Shown: piece after piece, positions 34,611-47,103 of the stretch
How the letters are laid out: each line of letters begins with the position of its first letter
How positions within the stretch are numbered: position 1 is the stretch's first letter
Assembly: GCA_041394725.1 (NCBI GenBank)
Contig: JAWKHR010000007.1
Span: forward strand, 133,025-197,024
DNA: 64,000 nucleotides
Source of the DNA: JAWKHR01 sp041394725
GTDB taxonomy: Bacteria; Acidobacteriota; Vicinamibacteria; Vicinamibacterales; SCN-69-37
Direction: 5' to 3'
Program-made: the position numbers and the translations under genes
The notes under the pieces: generated by a model
What the model was told of the DNA's origin: nothing
Databases searched by the model: none
The model's input: only the letters and a program-made list of their open reading frames with translations

Positions 34611-36796
34611 ACCACGCCGACGCCCTGACGCAGGAAGAAGCCGACGACCTCGCCGGGTCGCGCCGAGCGCGACGCGCATCGCCGACTTCTGGCGCGTGCG
34701 CTGGCTGACCGTGCTGGCACCAACATCGGCCGTGGCGATGACGAGGGCCAGGGCCGCGAACGCCGTCATCAACAGCATGTTGAATCGCGGCGTCGCCGTG
34801 CCCCGGCTGAACGCATCGCCGGCAGACCGCACATCGCTGATGGGTCGTCTCGGATCGATCGATCTGACGGTTGCGAGCACCGCGGCCGTGGCCCCCGGCG
34901 AAGAGCGCACGACGAGCGTGCTCGGGTAGCTGCTCGCCTGCGTCGTCGGCAGGAAAACCACTGGCGGGTCGGGCTCCCGCGCGCTGTTGTAGCGCATGTC
35001 GCCGATGACGCCCACGATGGTGAACGTCCCGAACGAGTAAACTCGATTGGCTGCCCGATCGGGTCCACGGCGGGCAGGAACTGGCGTGCCGCCGCCTCAA
35101 GCTGATGACCGCGACCAGGGCGAACCGGCCGTGTCCGAGGGCGGCGATCGTGCGGCCCGACCTGACCCGCACCCGGAGCAGCTCGAGGAATCCAGGCGTC
35201 ACGCCGCGACGGATGATTCGCGTCGGCTCGGTGCCTGGCGCCGGCACCGGATCTCCAGGGAATCGGACCGGAGACGACGTGTTGCCAGACGCGTAGGGCG
35301 CGCCGGTGGTCGCGGCGGCCTCGACGTGCGGAAGCTGGTGCAGGGCGTCGAGCACGGTCTGGACGTAGAGATGCTGGGCTTCCGTTCCGACGCATCGCGG
35401 GACGCCGTAATCCGCATCGACGTGATTCCTGACGGATCGAATCCTCGTCGGCCAGCAGCAGGCGGCGGACGAAGCTGCTGATCAGAGACCCGAGCCGACG
35501 AGCAGCGTGACGGCCAGCGTGACTTCGAGCGACGCCAGTCCGGCCCGGAGCCTGCGGCCACGATGGCCGGCGATCGCGCCGGGCGTTCCGTCGCGTAGTC
35601 CCTGCACCAGGTCGTTGCGGACGCCTGGATGGCCGGCAGCAGCCCGCACAGCACGCCCGTAGCCACGGCGGCGATCGAGGCGAATGCCAGCACGCGAAGA
35701 TCGACCGACGCTGGTTCGACCGGGGCACGGAGATCGGGAGCGCCACGCGCGCCATGCCGACGCCCCACCACGCAATGGCGACACCGGCGGCCGCGCCCGC
35801 CGTGGACAGGAGCAGGCTCGACCGCAACTGGCGGCCAGCAACACAGCCTGCGCCGAGCGCGCCGCGCAGCGTCAGTTCCCTCGCGCGCGTCGCGCCCTGC
35901 GCCAGAAACAGGTTCGAGACGTTCACGCACGCGATGAGCAGCACCAGGGCCACGGCGCCAAGGAGCGTCAGCATCCACTGCCTTGCACCGCTGACGAACA
36001 TCTCGATCATCGGGACCAGGGTGACCCGCGTGAAGCCCCGGTTTGCCTTGACGCGCGCCTCTTCGAATCGCGCCTGAATGGCGTCGAGCGACTGCTCGGC
36101 CTGCGCCGTCGTCACGTCCTCACGCAGCCGCGCGGTCACCTGGTACGTGTAGCTCTGCGGCACGCCGTACTGCCGGTCTTCCGGGCTGAAGGCGAGCGGG
36201 AGGAAGATGCCTGTCTGCAGCGGCTCCGCGACCGGCCACTCGAAGTCGGCCGGCAGGACGCCGACGATCACGTACGGATCATCCTCGAGGCGCAGCGTCC
36301 GGCCGACCACGTCGGGCGCGCTGGCGAACCGGTCGCGCCAGTACCCGTGGCTGATGATCGCGACGTGCGACCGGTCGATCCGTTCGTCGGCCTCGACGAA
36401 AGTGCGGCCCAGCAACGGCGTCGTGCGCAGCACCTCGAAGAACCCCGCCGAGGCCCGAATGACGCGGACCTCCTCGGGCTCGCCCGCGCCTCGGACCGTG
36501 AACAGCCCGCCGGCGGCGAGGCTCAGGGCCTCGAAGACGTCGGCGTGCTCGCGCCAGTCCAGGAAGCCCCGCGGCATCATGCCGACCGTCCGGTCGCCCG
36601 TCGTCGGGTTGGTCAGCTGGATGGTCACCAGGCGATCGGGCTCGTCGTAGGGCAGGGGCCGCAGGACCGCGCCGTCGACGATCGAGTAGATGGCGGTCAT
36701 GGCGCCGATGCCGAGGGCGAGCGTGAGCAGCGAGGCCAGGGTGAACGCTGGCGCACGGCGGAACAGGCGCAGGGCGTGGATCAGATCCTGACGCAT
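34611..36796 (-). pseudogene. ADOP-type ABC permease, truncated and frameshifted
   Basis: A fifth permease. The first 350 or so residues from the ATG at 36796 are intact (first helix LASLLTLALGIGAMTAIYSI, MacB core, FtsX helices around LIACVNVSNLFLAQGA). From about 35750 downwards the homology hops between frames several times (near 35700, 35480, 35030 and 34640). The C-terminal FtsX block stops after GFFLRQGVGVVAG at 34611, where sequence of a NUDIX paralogue takes over, so the last helices are missing. The truncation is a genuine rearrangement with a few bases of shared sequence (CGCCGGTTCG) at the junction. No padR gene accompanies it. Confidence 0.85.
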
Positions 36797-36865
36797 GACG
36801 AGGGGACGTCGCCATGATAAGGCAGATCGGCGGCGGGATTGGTGACACGACCCGCCGGCCCCGCC

Positions 36866-37582
36866 TTAGGCGGGCGGGGCTGAAATCGGCGCCAAGGATG
36901 ACGTCTCCGCCACGGCGACCGCGGCGTCCACGTTGCCGAGCGGCGACAGGGTACCCAGGACCCAGTGGGTCAACGGTTCGAGGACGATCTTCTGCTGGTT
37001 GGACCGGTCCACGAGATCGGCCGGCGTGGCCCATCCGGTTGCCGTCCGGTCGTCGCGATCGAGGCCGTCCTGGCCCGCGGGCGCGCGCAGCATGAAGACG
37101 CGCGTGTCGAACCGGCGCGCTTCGGCCTCCGGCGTCACCCAGCGGAAGAACGGCACGATCGAGGTGAGGTCGATGCGCAGGCCGCGCGCGTCGAGCGCCG
37201 ACCGGAACGCGTCCACGCTGCCGGCGAGCGTCCGCCTGAGCCCGACCGCGGCACTGTGGGTGAGCGGCCCGTTGACGGGCAGCACCGCGGCCTGTTCGAG
37301 GGTCAACCGGGCCGCGGCAATCGCCACCGCGAGGCGCTGGGCCGGCGTCGCCGCCAGCGGTTCGGAACGCGGGTGCACGGGCAGCACGACGTCGTTCCAG
37401 TCCTTCGCGAGGTCGTCGCGCTCGACGCGTCCGCCGGGGAGGCCGACCGTGGGAGCCGATTCATTTTCGCGGTGCCGTTCGACGCAGAAGACCTCGAGGC
37501 CGTGTTCGCCATCGCGCACGAGGACGACGGCGGAGGCGACGGCCGGCGTGGCCGGGGGACGGGCAGGATCCGGATTCGACAT
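36866..37582 (-). CDS. NUDIX hydrolase-like protein (NUDT19 type) with degenerate Nudix box
   Basis: A protein of about 238 residues related to the NUDT19 group, which in eukaryotes hydrolyses CoA and acyl-CoA. It keeps the opening VVLVRDGEHGLEVFCVERH and the loop GLPGGRVERDDL. The helix that should carry the catalytic RExxEExG reads RLTLEQAA, so several metal-binding glutamates are absent and hydrolase activity is doubtful. The C-terminal part (FFRWVTPEAEARRFDTRVFM) is conserved. The start MSNPDPARPP at 37582 avoids overlap with the divergent methyltransferase; an upstream ATG at 37780 would overlap it. It sits 69 bases ahead of the damaged permease on the same strand. Confidence 0.8.
   Translation of the reverse strand: MSNPDPARPPATPAVASAVVLVRDGEHGLEVFCVERHRENESAPTVGLPGGRVERDDLAKDWNDVVLPVHPRSEPLAATPAQRLAVAIAAARLTLEQAAVLPVNGPLTHSAAVGLRRTLAGSVDAFRSALDARGLRIDLTSIVPFFRWVTPEAEARRFDTRVFMLRAPAGQDGLDRDDRTATGWATPADLVDRSNQQKIVLEPLTHWVLGTLSPLGNVDAAVAVAETSSLAPISAPPA
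37017..37117. repeat. Direct repeat copy 2 (within intact NUDIX-like gene)
   Basis: Partner of 34510-34610, encoding the RRFDTRVF-to-GWATPAD segment. Identity at third codon positions as well shows that the match is not only due to protein constraint. Confidence 0.9.
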
Positions 37583-37749
37583 GCGCCATCGTCGCACGTC
37601 GAGGTCCGCGGGGCCTACTGTCCGAGGCGGGACGCCGGACGGAGTAGACTCGTGCACCGCGCCCGGCGCGGCCGACTCTCGGGCGGCTGGCGGCGCGCCA
37701 ACTTCGGGCGGCGCACCACGTTCGGCGACGCCCGCGTGTCGAGGCATCC

Positions 37750-38460
37750 ATGTCCGTCCAGGCTCACCTGCACGTCTCACCGGCCGGCTACGACCGGCGG
37801 ATCCGCGAGCTGATCCCGCTCTACGACGAGCTGCTGCCGGAGGTCGTGCGCGCCCTCGGGTTCGCGCGTCGCCCGCTGCGGCGGATCAGCGAGCTCGGGG
37901 TCGGCACCGGCGCGCTCGCCAGCCGCTGCCTCGACGCGTTCCCGCGGGCGCGCCTCCGGGGCATCGACGCGGATGCCGACATGCTGGCGGTCGCCGCCGC
38001 GCGTCTCGGCCGGCGCGCGGCGCGGGCCACGCTCGTGGCCGGCGACTTCGTCTCGACGCCCCTGCCGCCGTGCGATGCGATCGTCGCCAGCTATGCGCTG
38101 CACCACATCCGGACGCCACGCCGGAAGCAGGCGTTCTACCGGGCCTGCCGCGCGGCGCTTCGTCCGGGCGGCGTCCTCGTCATCGGCGACTGCTGCCCGG
38201 CGTCCACGCCCGCCGGCGTCGCCCGCGACCTCGATGTCTGGTTCACGCACCTCGCGCGGTCCGCGGGATCGCGCGCGGCCGCGCGCCGCATCTACGAGTC
38301 GTGGGCGAGCGAGGACACCTACATGCCACTCGCCGACGAGCTGCGCTGGCTCACGCGCGCCGGCTTCGAGGTGGACGTGCCCTGGCGGAAGTCGCCGTTC
38401 GCGGTCGTCGTGGCGAGCGTGCCGGCTCGCTCGCGCGCGCGGCAGGCGGCGCGAGGATGA
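37750..38460 (+). CDS. Class I SAM-dependent methyltransferase
   Basis: A 236-residue Rossmann-fold methyltransferase. The SAM-binding loop is ELGVGTGALASRCL (about residues 48-61), followed by the acidic residue in RGIDADADML, the motif AGDFVSTPLPPCDAIVASYALHHI, and PGGVLVIGDC. The C-terminal third is helical and variable, where substrate would bind. Type 11/25-like small molecule or lipid methyltransferases look most alike, but the substrate is unknown. It is divergent from the NUDIX-like gene, and its ATG at 37750 lies 167 bases from that start. Confidence 0.88.
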   Translation: MSVQAHLHVSPAGYDRRIRELIPLYDELLPEVVRALGFARRPLRRISELGVGTGALASRCLDAFPRARLRGIDADADMLAVAAARLGRRAARATLVAGDFVSTPLPPCDAIVASYALHHIRTPRRKQAFYRACRAALRPGGVLVIGDCCPASTPAGVARDLDVWFTHLARSAGSRAAARRIYESWASEDTYMPLADELRWLTRAGFEVDVPWRKSPFAVVVASVPARSRARQAARG

Positions 38461-38543
38461 CCCGCGGCGACTGACCGGGATCGCGCTCCGACCGCGGCGC
38501 CACCCGGCATGCCGTGTGCCGTGGGTTCGGCTCGAGACGCGCG

Positions 38544-38900
38544 CTAGAAGCCGCGCTTCCGGCCGCGGAGACCCCGACGGCTGCCCTTCGGCTTGGGTCG
38601 CTTGAACTGCGCGTTGTTGTCGAACGACCGAAAACCGTCCGCCGCCCGAGGTTCGCGGTCGCGTGCCTCGTTGACCTTCAACATCCGACCTTGCAGCTCG
38701 TAGCCATCGAAGCGCGAAATGGCTTCGGGAACGACGGACGGGTCGCTGAACGTGACGAAGGCAAATCCCCGCGGCTGCCCCGTCGAGCGGTCCACGGGCA
38801 GGAAGACCTCCGCCACGTCGCCCACGGCGGTGAACAGGGTCTCGATCTCCGCCTGGGTCGTGCTGAAATTGAGATTACCGACGAACAGTTTCGCAGAAAT
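38544..38900 (-). CDS. RRM-type RNA-binding protein (start unclear, possibly ATT)
   Basis: A small protein of about 118 residues with one RNA recognition motif. RNP2 is KLFVGNLNF and RNP1 is RGFAFVTF, with a basic tail ending KPKGSRRGLRGRKRGF. Such proteins act as cold-shock or RNA-chaperone factors in cyanobacteria and other bacteria. The natural start would read MSAKLFVGNL, but the codon there is ATT (38898-38900), preceded by AGGGG six bases upstream. ATG exists in frame only at 39152, which would add an implausible 84-residue extension. Either ATT is used as a rare start or the base is a sequencing error for ATG. Confidence 0.85.
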   Translation of the reverse strand: MSAKLFVGNLNFSTTQAEIETLFTAVGDVAEVFLPVDRSTGQPRGFAFVTFSDPSVVPEAISRFDGYELQGRMLKVNEARDREPRAADGFRSFDNNAQFKRPKPKGSRRGLRGRKRGF

Positions 38901-39069
38901 GGTGTGCCCCTTTGCTGGCGTGAGTGGCCGGAACCTCGCAGGCGTGGGTCCGGCAGGATGCGGTCTGTTCCCCGTGGCCGTCTCCAGAAGGGCGGTCCCA
39001 GGGGCAGAACACCATTCTGCCCGATCCGGCCTGGCTCGACACGAGACGTGGATTTGGCGTGGGATGCCT

Positions 39070-39285
39070 GCGACGCCGAGCCGGTCGCGCGATGTCGAAT
39101 CGCATCTCCAGGGCAGAGCCGCCCTCGAGGGCCCAGGCGCCGGCATCGTCATTCGACGGCTCGAACATGCGCGCCAGCAAGCGATCGAACGCTACCTGTC
39201 GGCGCAGACGCTGCAGGTCAACGCCGTCGCGTGATGCGCCCGGTCGTTGAGCCGCGCCTCGAGGGCGGCTCGCCAACGCCGGCAC
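39070..39285 (-). pseudogene. Remnant of AbiEii/AbiGii-type nucleotidyltransferase
   Basis: About 50 residues (39076-39222) resemble the N-terminus of AbiEii-type toxin nucleotidyltransferases: GVDLQRLRRQVAFDRLLARM followed by WALEGGSALEMRF. The next expected motif, a TKDIDL-like metal-binding signature, is missing and the frame degrades into unrelated sequence. No antitoxin partner is visible. The fragment lies on the 3' side of tRNA-Leu, a common landing site for mobile islands, so it may be residue of an old integrated element. Apart from this, 38901-39348 contains no convincing gene. Confidence 0.55.
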
Positions 39286-39348
39286 ACTGACGTGCCGTCA
39301 GTCTGACCCGTCGTCCGGCGTCTTCCCGTGAAGTCGTTGATTCCAAAG

Positions 39349-39434
39349 TGCCGGAGGAGGGAATCGAACCCACACGACCCGTTAGGGTCACAAGATTTTG
39401 AGTCTCGCGCGTCTGCCAGTTTCGCCACTCCGGC
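39349..39434 (-). tRNA. tRNA-Leu (anticodon CAA)
   Basis: An 86-base class II tRNA. The acceptor stem GCCGGAG pairs with CTCCGGC and the discriminator base is A. The D-arm has GGCGAAACTGGCAGACGC. The anticodon stem CGAGA/TCTTG encloses the loop CTCAAAA with anticodon CAA. A long variable arm (TGACCC...GGGTCG) and T-arm GTGGG-TTCGATT-CCCTC follow. The 3' CCA is not encoded. Confidence 0.95.
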
Positions 39435-39537
39435 CCGAGGGCAATCAAGAGCCTACCGCACTTCCCCGGGCCCGTGAGCCCGCTCATACGCCCGGCGCGC
39501 CGGGCGACCGGCTACTTTCTGGGGCGGGGAGGCCCGC

Positions 39538-39987
39538 ATGGCCGTATTTCGCGAGGATCCGTATTCCGGGCACAACTTCCAGGTCGTCATCAACGGCGTG
39601 TTCGACGACGGCCACGCGGTGCGGGGATCGTTCTCGGAGGTCTCGGGGCTCGACGTCACCGTCACGCCCATCGAGTACCGGAACGGCTCGGAGGACACCA
39701 CCGTCCGCAAGATCCCCGGCCTGAAGAAGTTCTCCAACATCACCCTGAAGCGCGGCGTGATCGGGGACCTGGGCTTCTGGGCGTGGATCAAGTCCGTCCT
39801 TGATGGCAACGTCCAGCGCGCCAGCGGGACCATCACGCTGCTCGACGAGACCGGCCAGCCGGTGATGGTGTGGAAGTTCCGGCGCGCGTGGCCCTGCAAG
39901 TGGACCGGGCCCACGCTGAACGCGACCGCGAACGAGGTCGCGATCGAGACGCTCGAGCTCTGTCACGAAGGGCTCGAGGTCGAGTAG
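39538..39987 (+). CDS. Phage-like tail tube protein (contractile injection system type)
   Basis: A 149-residue protein of the T4 gp19-like tail tube family. Typical features are the N-terminal YSGHNFQVVING, the segment FSEVSGLDVTVTPIEYRNG, the RKIPGLKKFSNITLKRG strand, and the C-terminal CKWTGPTLNATANEVAIETL. Members build the inner tube of phage tails, type VI-like and extracellular contractile injection systems. Here no sheath, baseplate, spike or ATPase genes are present within the window, so the gene is an orphan. Ribosome site GGGGAGG is well placed (39526-39532). It is followed after 12 bases by a small gene likely in the same operon. Confidence 0.9.
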   Translation: MAVFREDPYSGHNFQVVINGVFDDGHAVRGSFSEVSGLDVTVTPIEYRNGSEDTTVRKIPGLKKFSNITLKRGVIGDLGFWAWIKSVLDGNVQRASGTITLLDETGQPVMVWKFRRAWPCKWTGPTLNATANEVAIETLELCHEGLEVE

Positions 39988-39999
39988 GCCGGCCGCGCC

Positions 40000-40467
40000 A
40001 TGACGCCCAGACCTCGCGTGACCCGCAAGGCCGCTTCGCCCGCCCGAGCGTCCGCCGCGCCACCCGCTCGAGCGTCCACCGCGCCGCTCGCCGGCGGCCG
40101 CGTCGCCGAGGTCGTGCTCGATGTCGAGGTCGAACACGATCGCGTCCATCTCGTGCTGGCCAACTGCGGCGACGCGGTCGCCACCGAGATCGTCGTCGAG
40201 TTCTCGAGACCGATCGTGGGCCCGGAGATCGGCCGTGAGACGGTCGAGATCTCGCAGTTGCCCGTGTTCCGGCAATGCGGAGTGTTGCGACCGGGACGGG
40301 TGCACCGGATCTTCTGGGACGCCGCGCCGGCGCTGCTCGCGAACCCGGACCGATGCGCGCCGTTCACCGCGACCGTGACCTGGAGCGAGCGCGGCCGCGC
40401 GCGCCAGCGCGCGCGGTATCACCACGACCCGTCGATCCACCGGGTGTGGCCGCGCGGCACGGACTGA
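40000..40467 (+). CDS. Hypothetical protein, probable Ig-like beta-sandwich
   Basis: A 155-residue protein that I do not recognise. After a 30-residue arginine/proline/alanine-rich leader comes a beta-rich region (VAEVVLDVEVEHDRVHLVLANCG; VATEIVVEFSRPIVG; FTATVTWSERGRAR). This alternation and the NCG-centred strand are like an immunoglobulin-type fold, though this is only an inference. It has no signal peptide. The close spacing to the tail tube gene suggests a joint function, for instance a tail accessory or effector-associated protein. Confidence 0.7.
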   Translation: MTPRPRVTRKAASPARASAAPPARASTAPLAGGRVAEVVLDVEVEHDRVHLVLANCGDAVATEIVVEFSRPIVGPEIGRETVEISQLPVFRQCGVLRPGRVHRIFWDAAPALLANPDRCAPFTATVTWSERGRARQRARYHHDPSIHRVWPRGTD

Positions 40468-40488
40468 CGCGCCGGCCGGCGCGTTCGC

Positions 40489-43171
<2,683 letters not shown>

Positions 43172-43206
43172 GTGGCGAGATTCTACCTGCCGTTCCCCCG
43201 GCGCGC

Positions 43207-44814
<1,608 letters not shown>

Positions 44815-44876
44815 CGACACACCTTGTCTGGAAGACGAACGGCCGAAGGACAAACCACTGATTGTACATCGCGGGC

Positions 44877-44900
44877 AAAGTTTGAAGTTTGAACTTCGAA
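44877..44900. repeat. Short inverted heptamer-like motif between divergent genes
   Basis: GAAGTT-TG-AACTTC (44884-44897) is a perfect inverted repeat within a slightly longer imperfect one (44881-44900). It is preceded by another GTTTGAA-like heptamer step. It stands in the 166-base gap between the ABC-F and peptidase genes and could be an operator or a short form of the heptamer arrays found at 3884-4154 and 55735-55829. Confidence 0.5.
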
Positions 44901-44980
44901 CCGTGGTGGGCGGCTTTGCCGCCATCAGGGTGGTATTCTCCCCCCGACGTCCGTATCAGGACGGTTTTCTGGAGGCACTC

Positions 44981-46807
44981 ATGACCCGCTCGACCCGCCG
45001 GCTGGCCCGGCTTCGCGTTGCGGCCCTCGGCGTCGCGATGCTCGCGGCCGGGGCGTTCCAGCCCTGGCGCCTGCTCGCCCAGGCCCCGGTGCCCTCGCAG
45101 GGCGTCCGCTTCGCGACCATCAGCGAAGCCGACATGCGCGAGTACCTGACCTACCTCTCGTCCGACACGCTGCAGGGGCGCCAGGTGTTCACCGAGGGCT
45201 ACGGCCTCGCCCTGAGCTACGTCGCCGAGCACCTCCGCGACTGGGGCCTGAAGCCGATGGGCGACGACGGGACGTACTTCCAGTCGGTGAAGCAGCGCGG
45301 CTACGAAGTCACGAACAACTCGTCGATCACGGTCGAGGTCAACGGGCAGAGCCGCACGTTCAAGCACGGCGACCACGTGACGTTTCCCACCATGTCCGGC
45401 GGGAAACAGACGCTCTCGTTCGACGGCGTCGAGTTCGTCGGCTACGGCACCGTGAACCTCGACAAGAACTACGACGACTTCCGCGGCCGTGACGTGAAGG
45501 GCAAGCTGGTCGCGTACCTCGGCGGCACGCCGTCGGTGCTGATCGATCCGAACGCCGGCGGCCGGGGCGGCCGGCGCGGCGGCAACCGCAACAACTTCAT
45601 CCTGCAGACCTACGGCGCGGGCGCGGTCCTGAGCTTCGCCCCGGCCCCGCCGCCGCCGAGCCCGGAGGCCGAGGCGGCCCGCCAGGGGCTCGAGAACATC
45701 AGCAACGCCGTCGCCGAGGCCCAGGCCCAGCTGGCCGCCGCGGGGCGCGGCGGGCGGGGCGCTGGGCGTGGCTTCGGTCGCGGCGGCCGCGGCGCGGCAC
45801 CCCAGGCCGACCTGACGACCGTCCAGGACGTCGAGGCGCACCTGCCGGCCCAGATCACGGCCGACGAGACCTTCTACGACTTCCTGTTCAGCGCCGCCCC
45901 GACGAAGTTCGCGGACCTGCGCGCGCGCAGCGAGAACGGCGATCCGCTGGTCCCGATGACCATTCCCGCGAAGGTGACCGTCAACGTCGACGCCACCTAC
46001 AACCTCGTGTCCACCCAGCTCACCAAGAACGTGGTCGGGATGGTCGAGGGCACCGACCCGCAGCTCAAGGACACCTATGTGTTCTTCGGCGCGCACCTCG
46101 ACCACGTCGGGTACCGCACGAGCGCGACCGCGGGCCGCGGCGGCCGCGGCGGCCAGGCGAGCGCGGGGCCGCCCGACCTCATCTACAACGGCGCCGACGA
46201 TGACGGCTCGGGATCGACGGGGCTGCTGGGGATCGCCAAGGCCTTCGCGACCGGGCCGAAGCCGAAGCGCTCGGTGATCTTCGTGTGGCACGCGGGGGAG
46301 GAGGCCGGCCTGCTCGGGTCGCGCTACATGGCCGACTTCCCGGTGGTGCCGCTCGAGAAGGTCCAGGCCCAGCTCAACATCGACATGATCGGCCGCAACC
46401 GCGACAACGACGAGTCGATGAGCAACACCGTGTTCGTCATCGGCGCCGACCGGATCAGCACGGACCTCCACAACCTGCTCGTGGAGACCGACGCGACGCT
46501 CAGGAATCCGGTCACGCTCGACTACGAGTACAACGACCCGAGCGACACGAACAGCTTCTACACGCGCAGCGACCACTACAGCTACGCGGCCAAGGGCATC
46601 CCGATCGCCTTCTTCTTCACGGGCACGCACCCGGACTACCACCAGGCGTCGGACAGCGTGGAGAAGATCCTCTTCCCGAAACTGACCCACATCGCCCAGC
46701 TCGTCTACGAGACGGGCTTCAACATCGCGAACTCCGAACGGACCCTGACGCGCGACAACAAGGGCCCGCGGGCGGGGAAGGGCTTCAGCGGGAAGATCGT
46801 CAAGTAG
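44981..46807 (+). CDS. Exported M28 family zinc aminopeptidase
   Basis: A 608-residue secreted metallopeptidase. A signal peptide (VAALGVAMLAAGAFQPWRLLAQA) is followed by a helical region, a protease-associated (PA) domain, and the M28 catalytic domain. Zinc-binding features are FFGAHLDHVG, YNGADDDGSGSTGLLG, WHAGEEAGLLGS, LNIDMIGRNRD and HPDYHQASDSVEKI. Three glycine/arginine-rich insertions (around residues 190, 258 and 385; for example GRGGRGAGRGFGRGGRG) interrupt the fold, which is unusual. The ATG at 44981 has GGAGG at 44971-44975. It likely degrades peptides in the periplasm or outside the cell. Confidence 0.92.
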   Translation: MTRSTRRLARLRVAALGVAMLAAGAFQPWRLLAQAPVPSQGVRFATISEADMREYLTYLSSDTLQGRQVFTEGYGLALSYVAEHLRDWGLKPMGDDGTYFQSVKQRGYEVTNNSSITVEVNGQSRTFKHGDHVTFPTMSGGKQTLSFDGVEFVGYGTVNLDKNYDDFRGRDVKGKLVAYLGGTPSVLIDPNAGGRGGRRGGNRNNFILQTYGAGAVLSFAPAPPPPSPEAEAARQGLENISNAVAEAQAQLAAAGRGGRGAGRGFGRGGRGAAPQADLTTVQDVEAHLPAQITADETFYDFLFSAAPTKFADLRARSENGDPLVPMTIPAKVTVNVDATYNLVSTQLTKNVVGMVEGTDPQLKDTYVFFGAHLDHVGYRTSATAGRGGRGGQASAGPPDLIYNGADDDGSGSTGLLGIAKAFATGPKPKRSVIFVWHAGEEAGLLGSRYMADFPVVPLEKVQAQLNIDMIGRNRDNDESMSNTVFVIGADRISTDLHNLLVETDATLRNPVTLDYEYNDPSDTNSFYTRSDHYSYAAKGIPIAFFFTGTHPDYHQASDSVEKILFPKLTHIAQLVYETGFNIANSERTLTRDNKGPRAGKGFSGKIVK

Positions 46808-46929
46808 CGGTGGGGTAGTCCGTTCCCGGGCGCCCCTGGCGGCCCTCCGCACCCCTCGGCGAGGCGGATCCGCGGGTGCGGGGTACCCGTGTGCCCCGGC
46901 TCGCGTGCCCCCGGCTTAACCCCCAAGGT

Positions 46930-46993
46930 ACACGGGACTTAGCCACTTCTTCACGGGGGAGAAAGTCAGGCGAAAAAGACCCGGAAGTCCCCT
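46930..46993 (+). other. Candidate structured element upstream of carD
   Basis: GGGACTT near 46935-46941 can pair with AAGTCCC near 46985-46991, enclosing a bulged stem (ACTTCT with AGAAAGT) and an A-rich loop (GCGAAAAAGACCC). It lies in the 296-base gap between the peptidase and carD, upstream of the carD promoter, so it is not in the carD leader if that promoter is used. It might be the end of the peptidase transcript, a small RNA or an attenuator. Positions are approximate. Confidence 0.35.
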
Positions 46994-47011
46994 GTTTATG
47001 CGACCTTCCGG

Positions 47012-47040
47012 TTGAGTACGTGGGGCGTTTCATGTATCAT
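47012..47040 (+). promoter_or_regulatory. carD promoter
   Basis: TTGAGT (47012-47017), a 17-base spacer and TATCAT (47035-47040) form a good sigma-70 promoter. It overlaps an in-frame upstream ATG (47032), which argues that carD translation starts downstream at the GTG at 47104. Confidence 0.6.
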
Positions 47041-47103
47041 AATGAGACGTTTCTGCTCGCAGAAACCCAACCTCACGTTCAAACCAGCGCAGTCGGGGGA
47101 CAC

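Noticed and set aside
38719..39234. Plus-strand frame opposite the RRM gene and AbiEii remnant
   Set aside because: Antisense of RRM motifs; no recognisable protein.
38900..39349. Attachment site repeats for an integrated island at tRNA-Leu
   Set aside because: No second copy of the tRNA 3' end was found in the nearby sequence.
46808..47011. Known riboswitch class in the gap before carD
   Set aside because: No match by eye to the c-di-GMP, cobalamin, TPP or SAM consensus cores that I can recall; kept only as an unclassified structure.
47032..47103. Upstream ATG as start of CarD
   Set aside because: It overlaps the predicted -10 box and adds 24 residues not found in the family; the conserved domain begins at the GTG at 47104.
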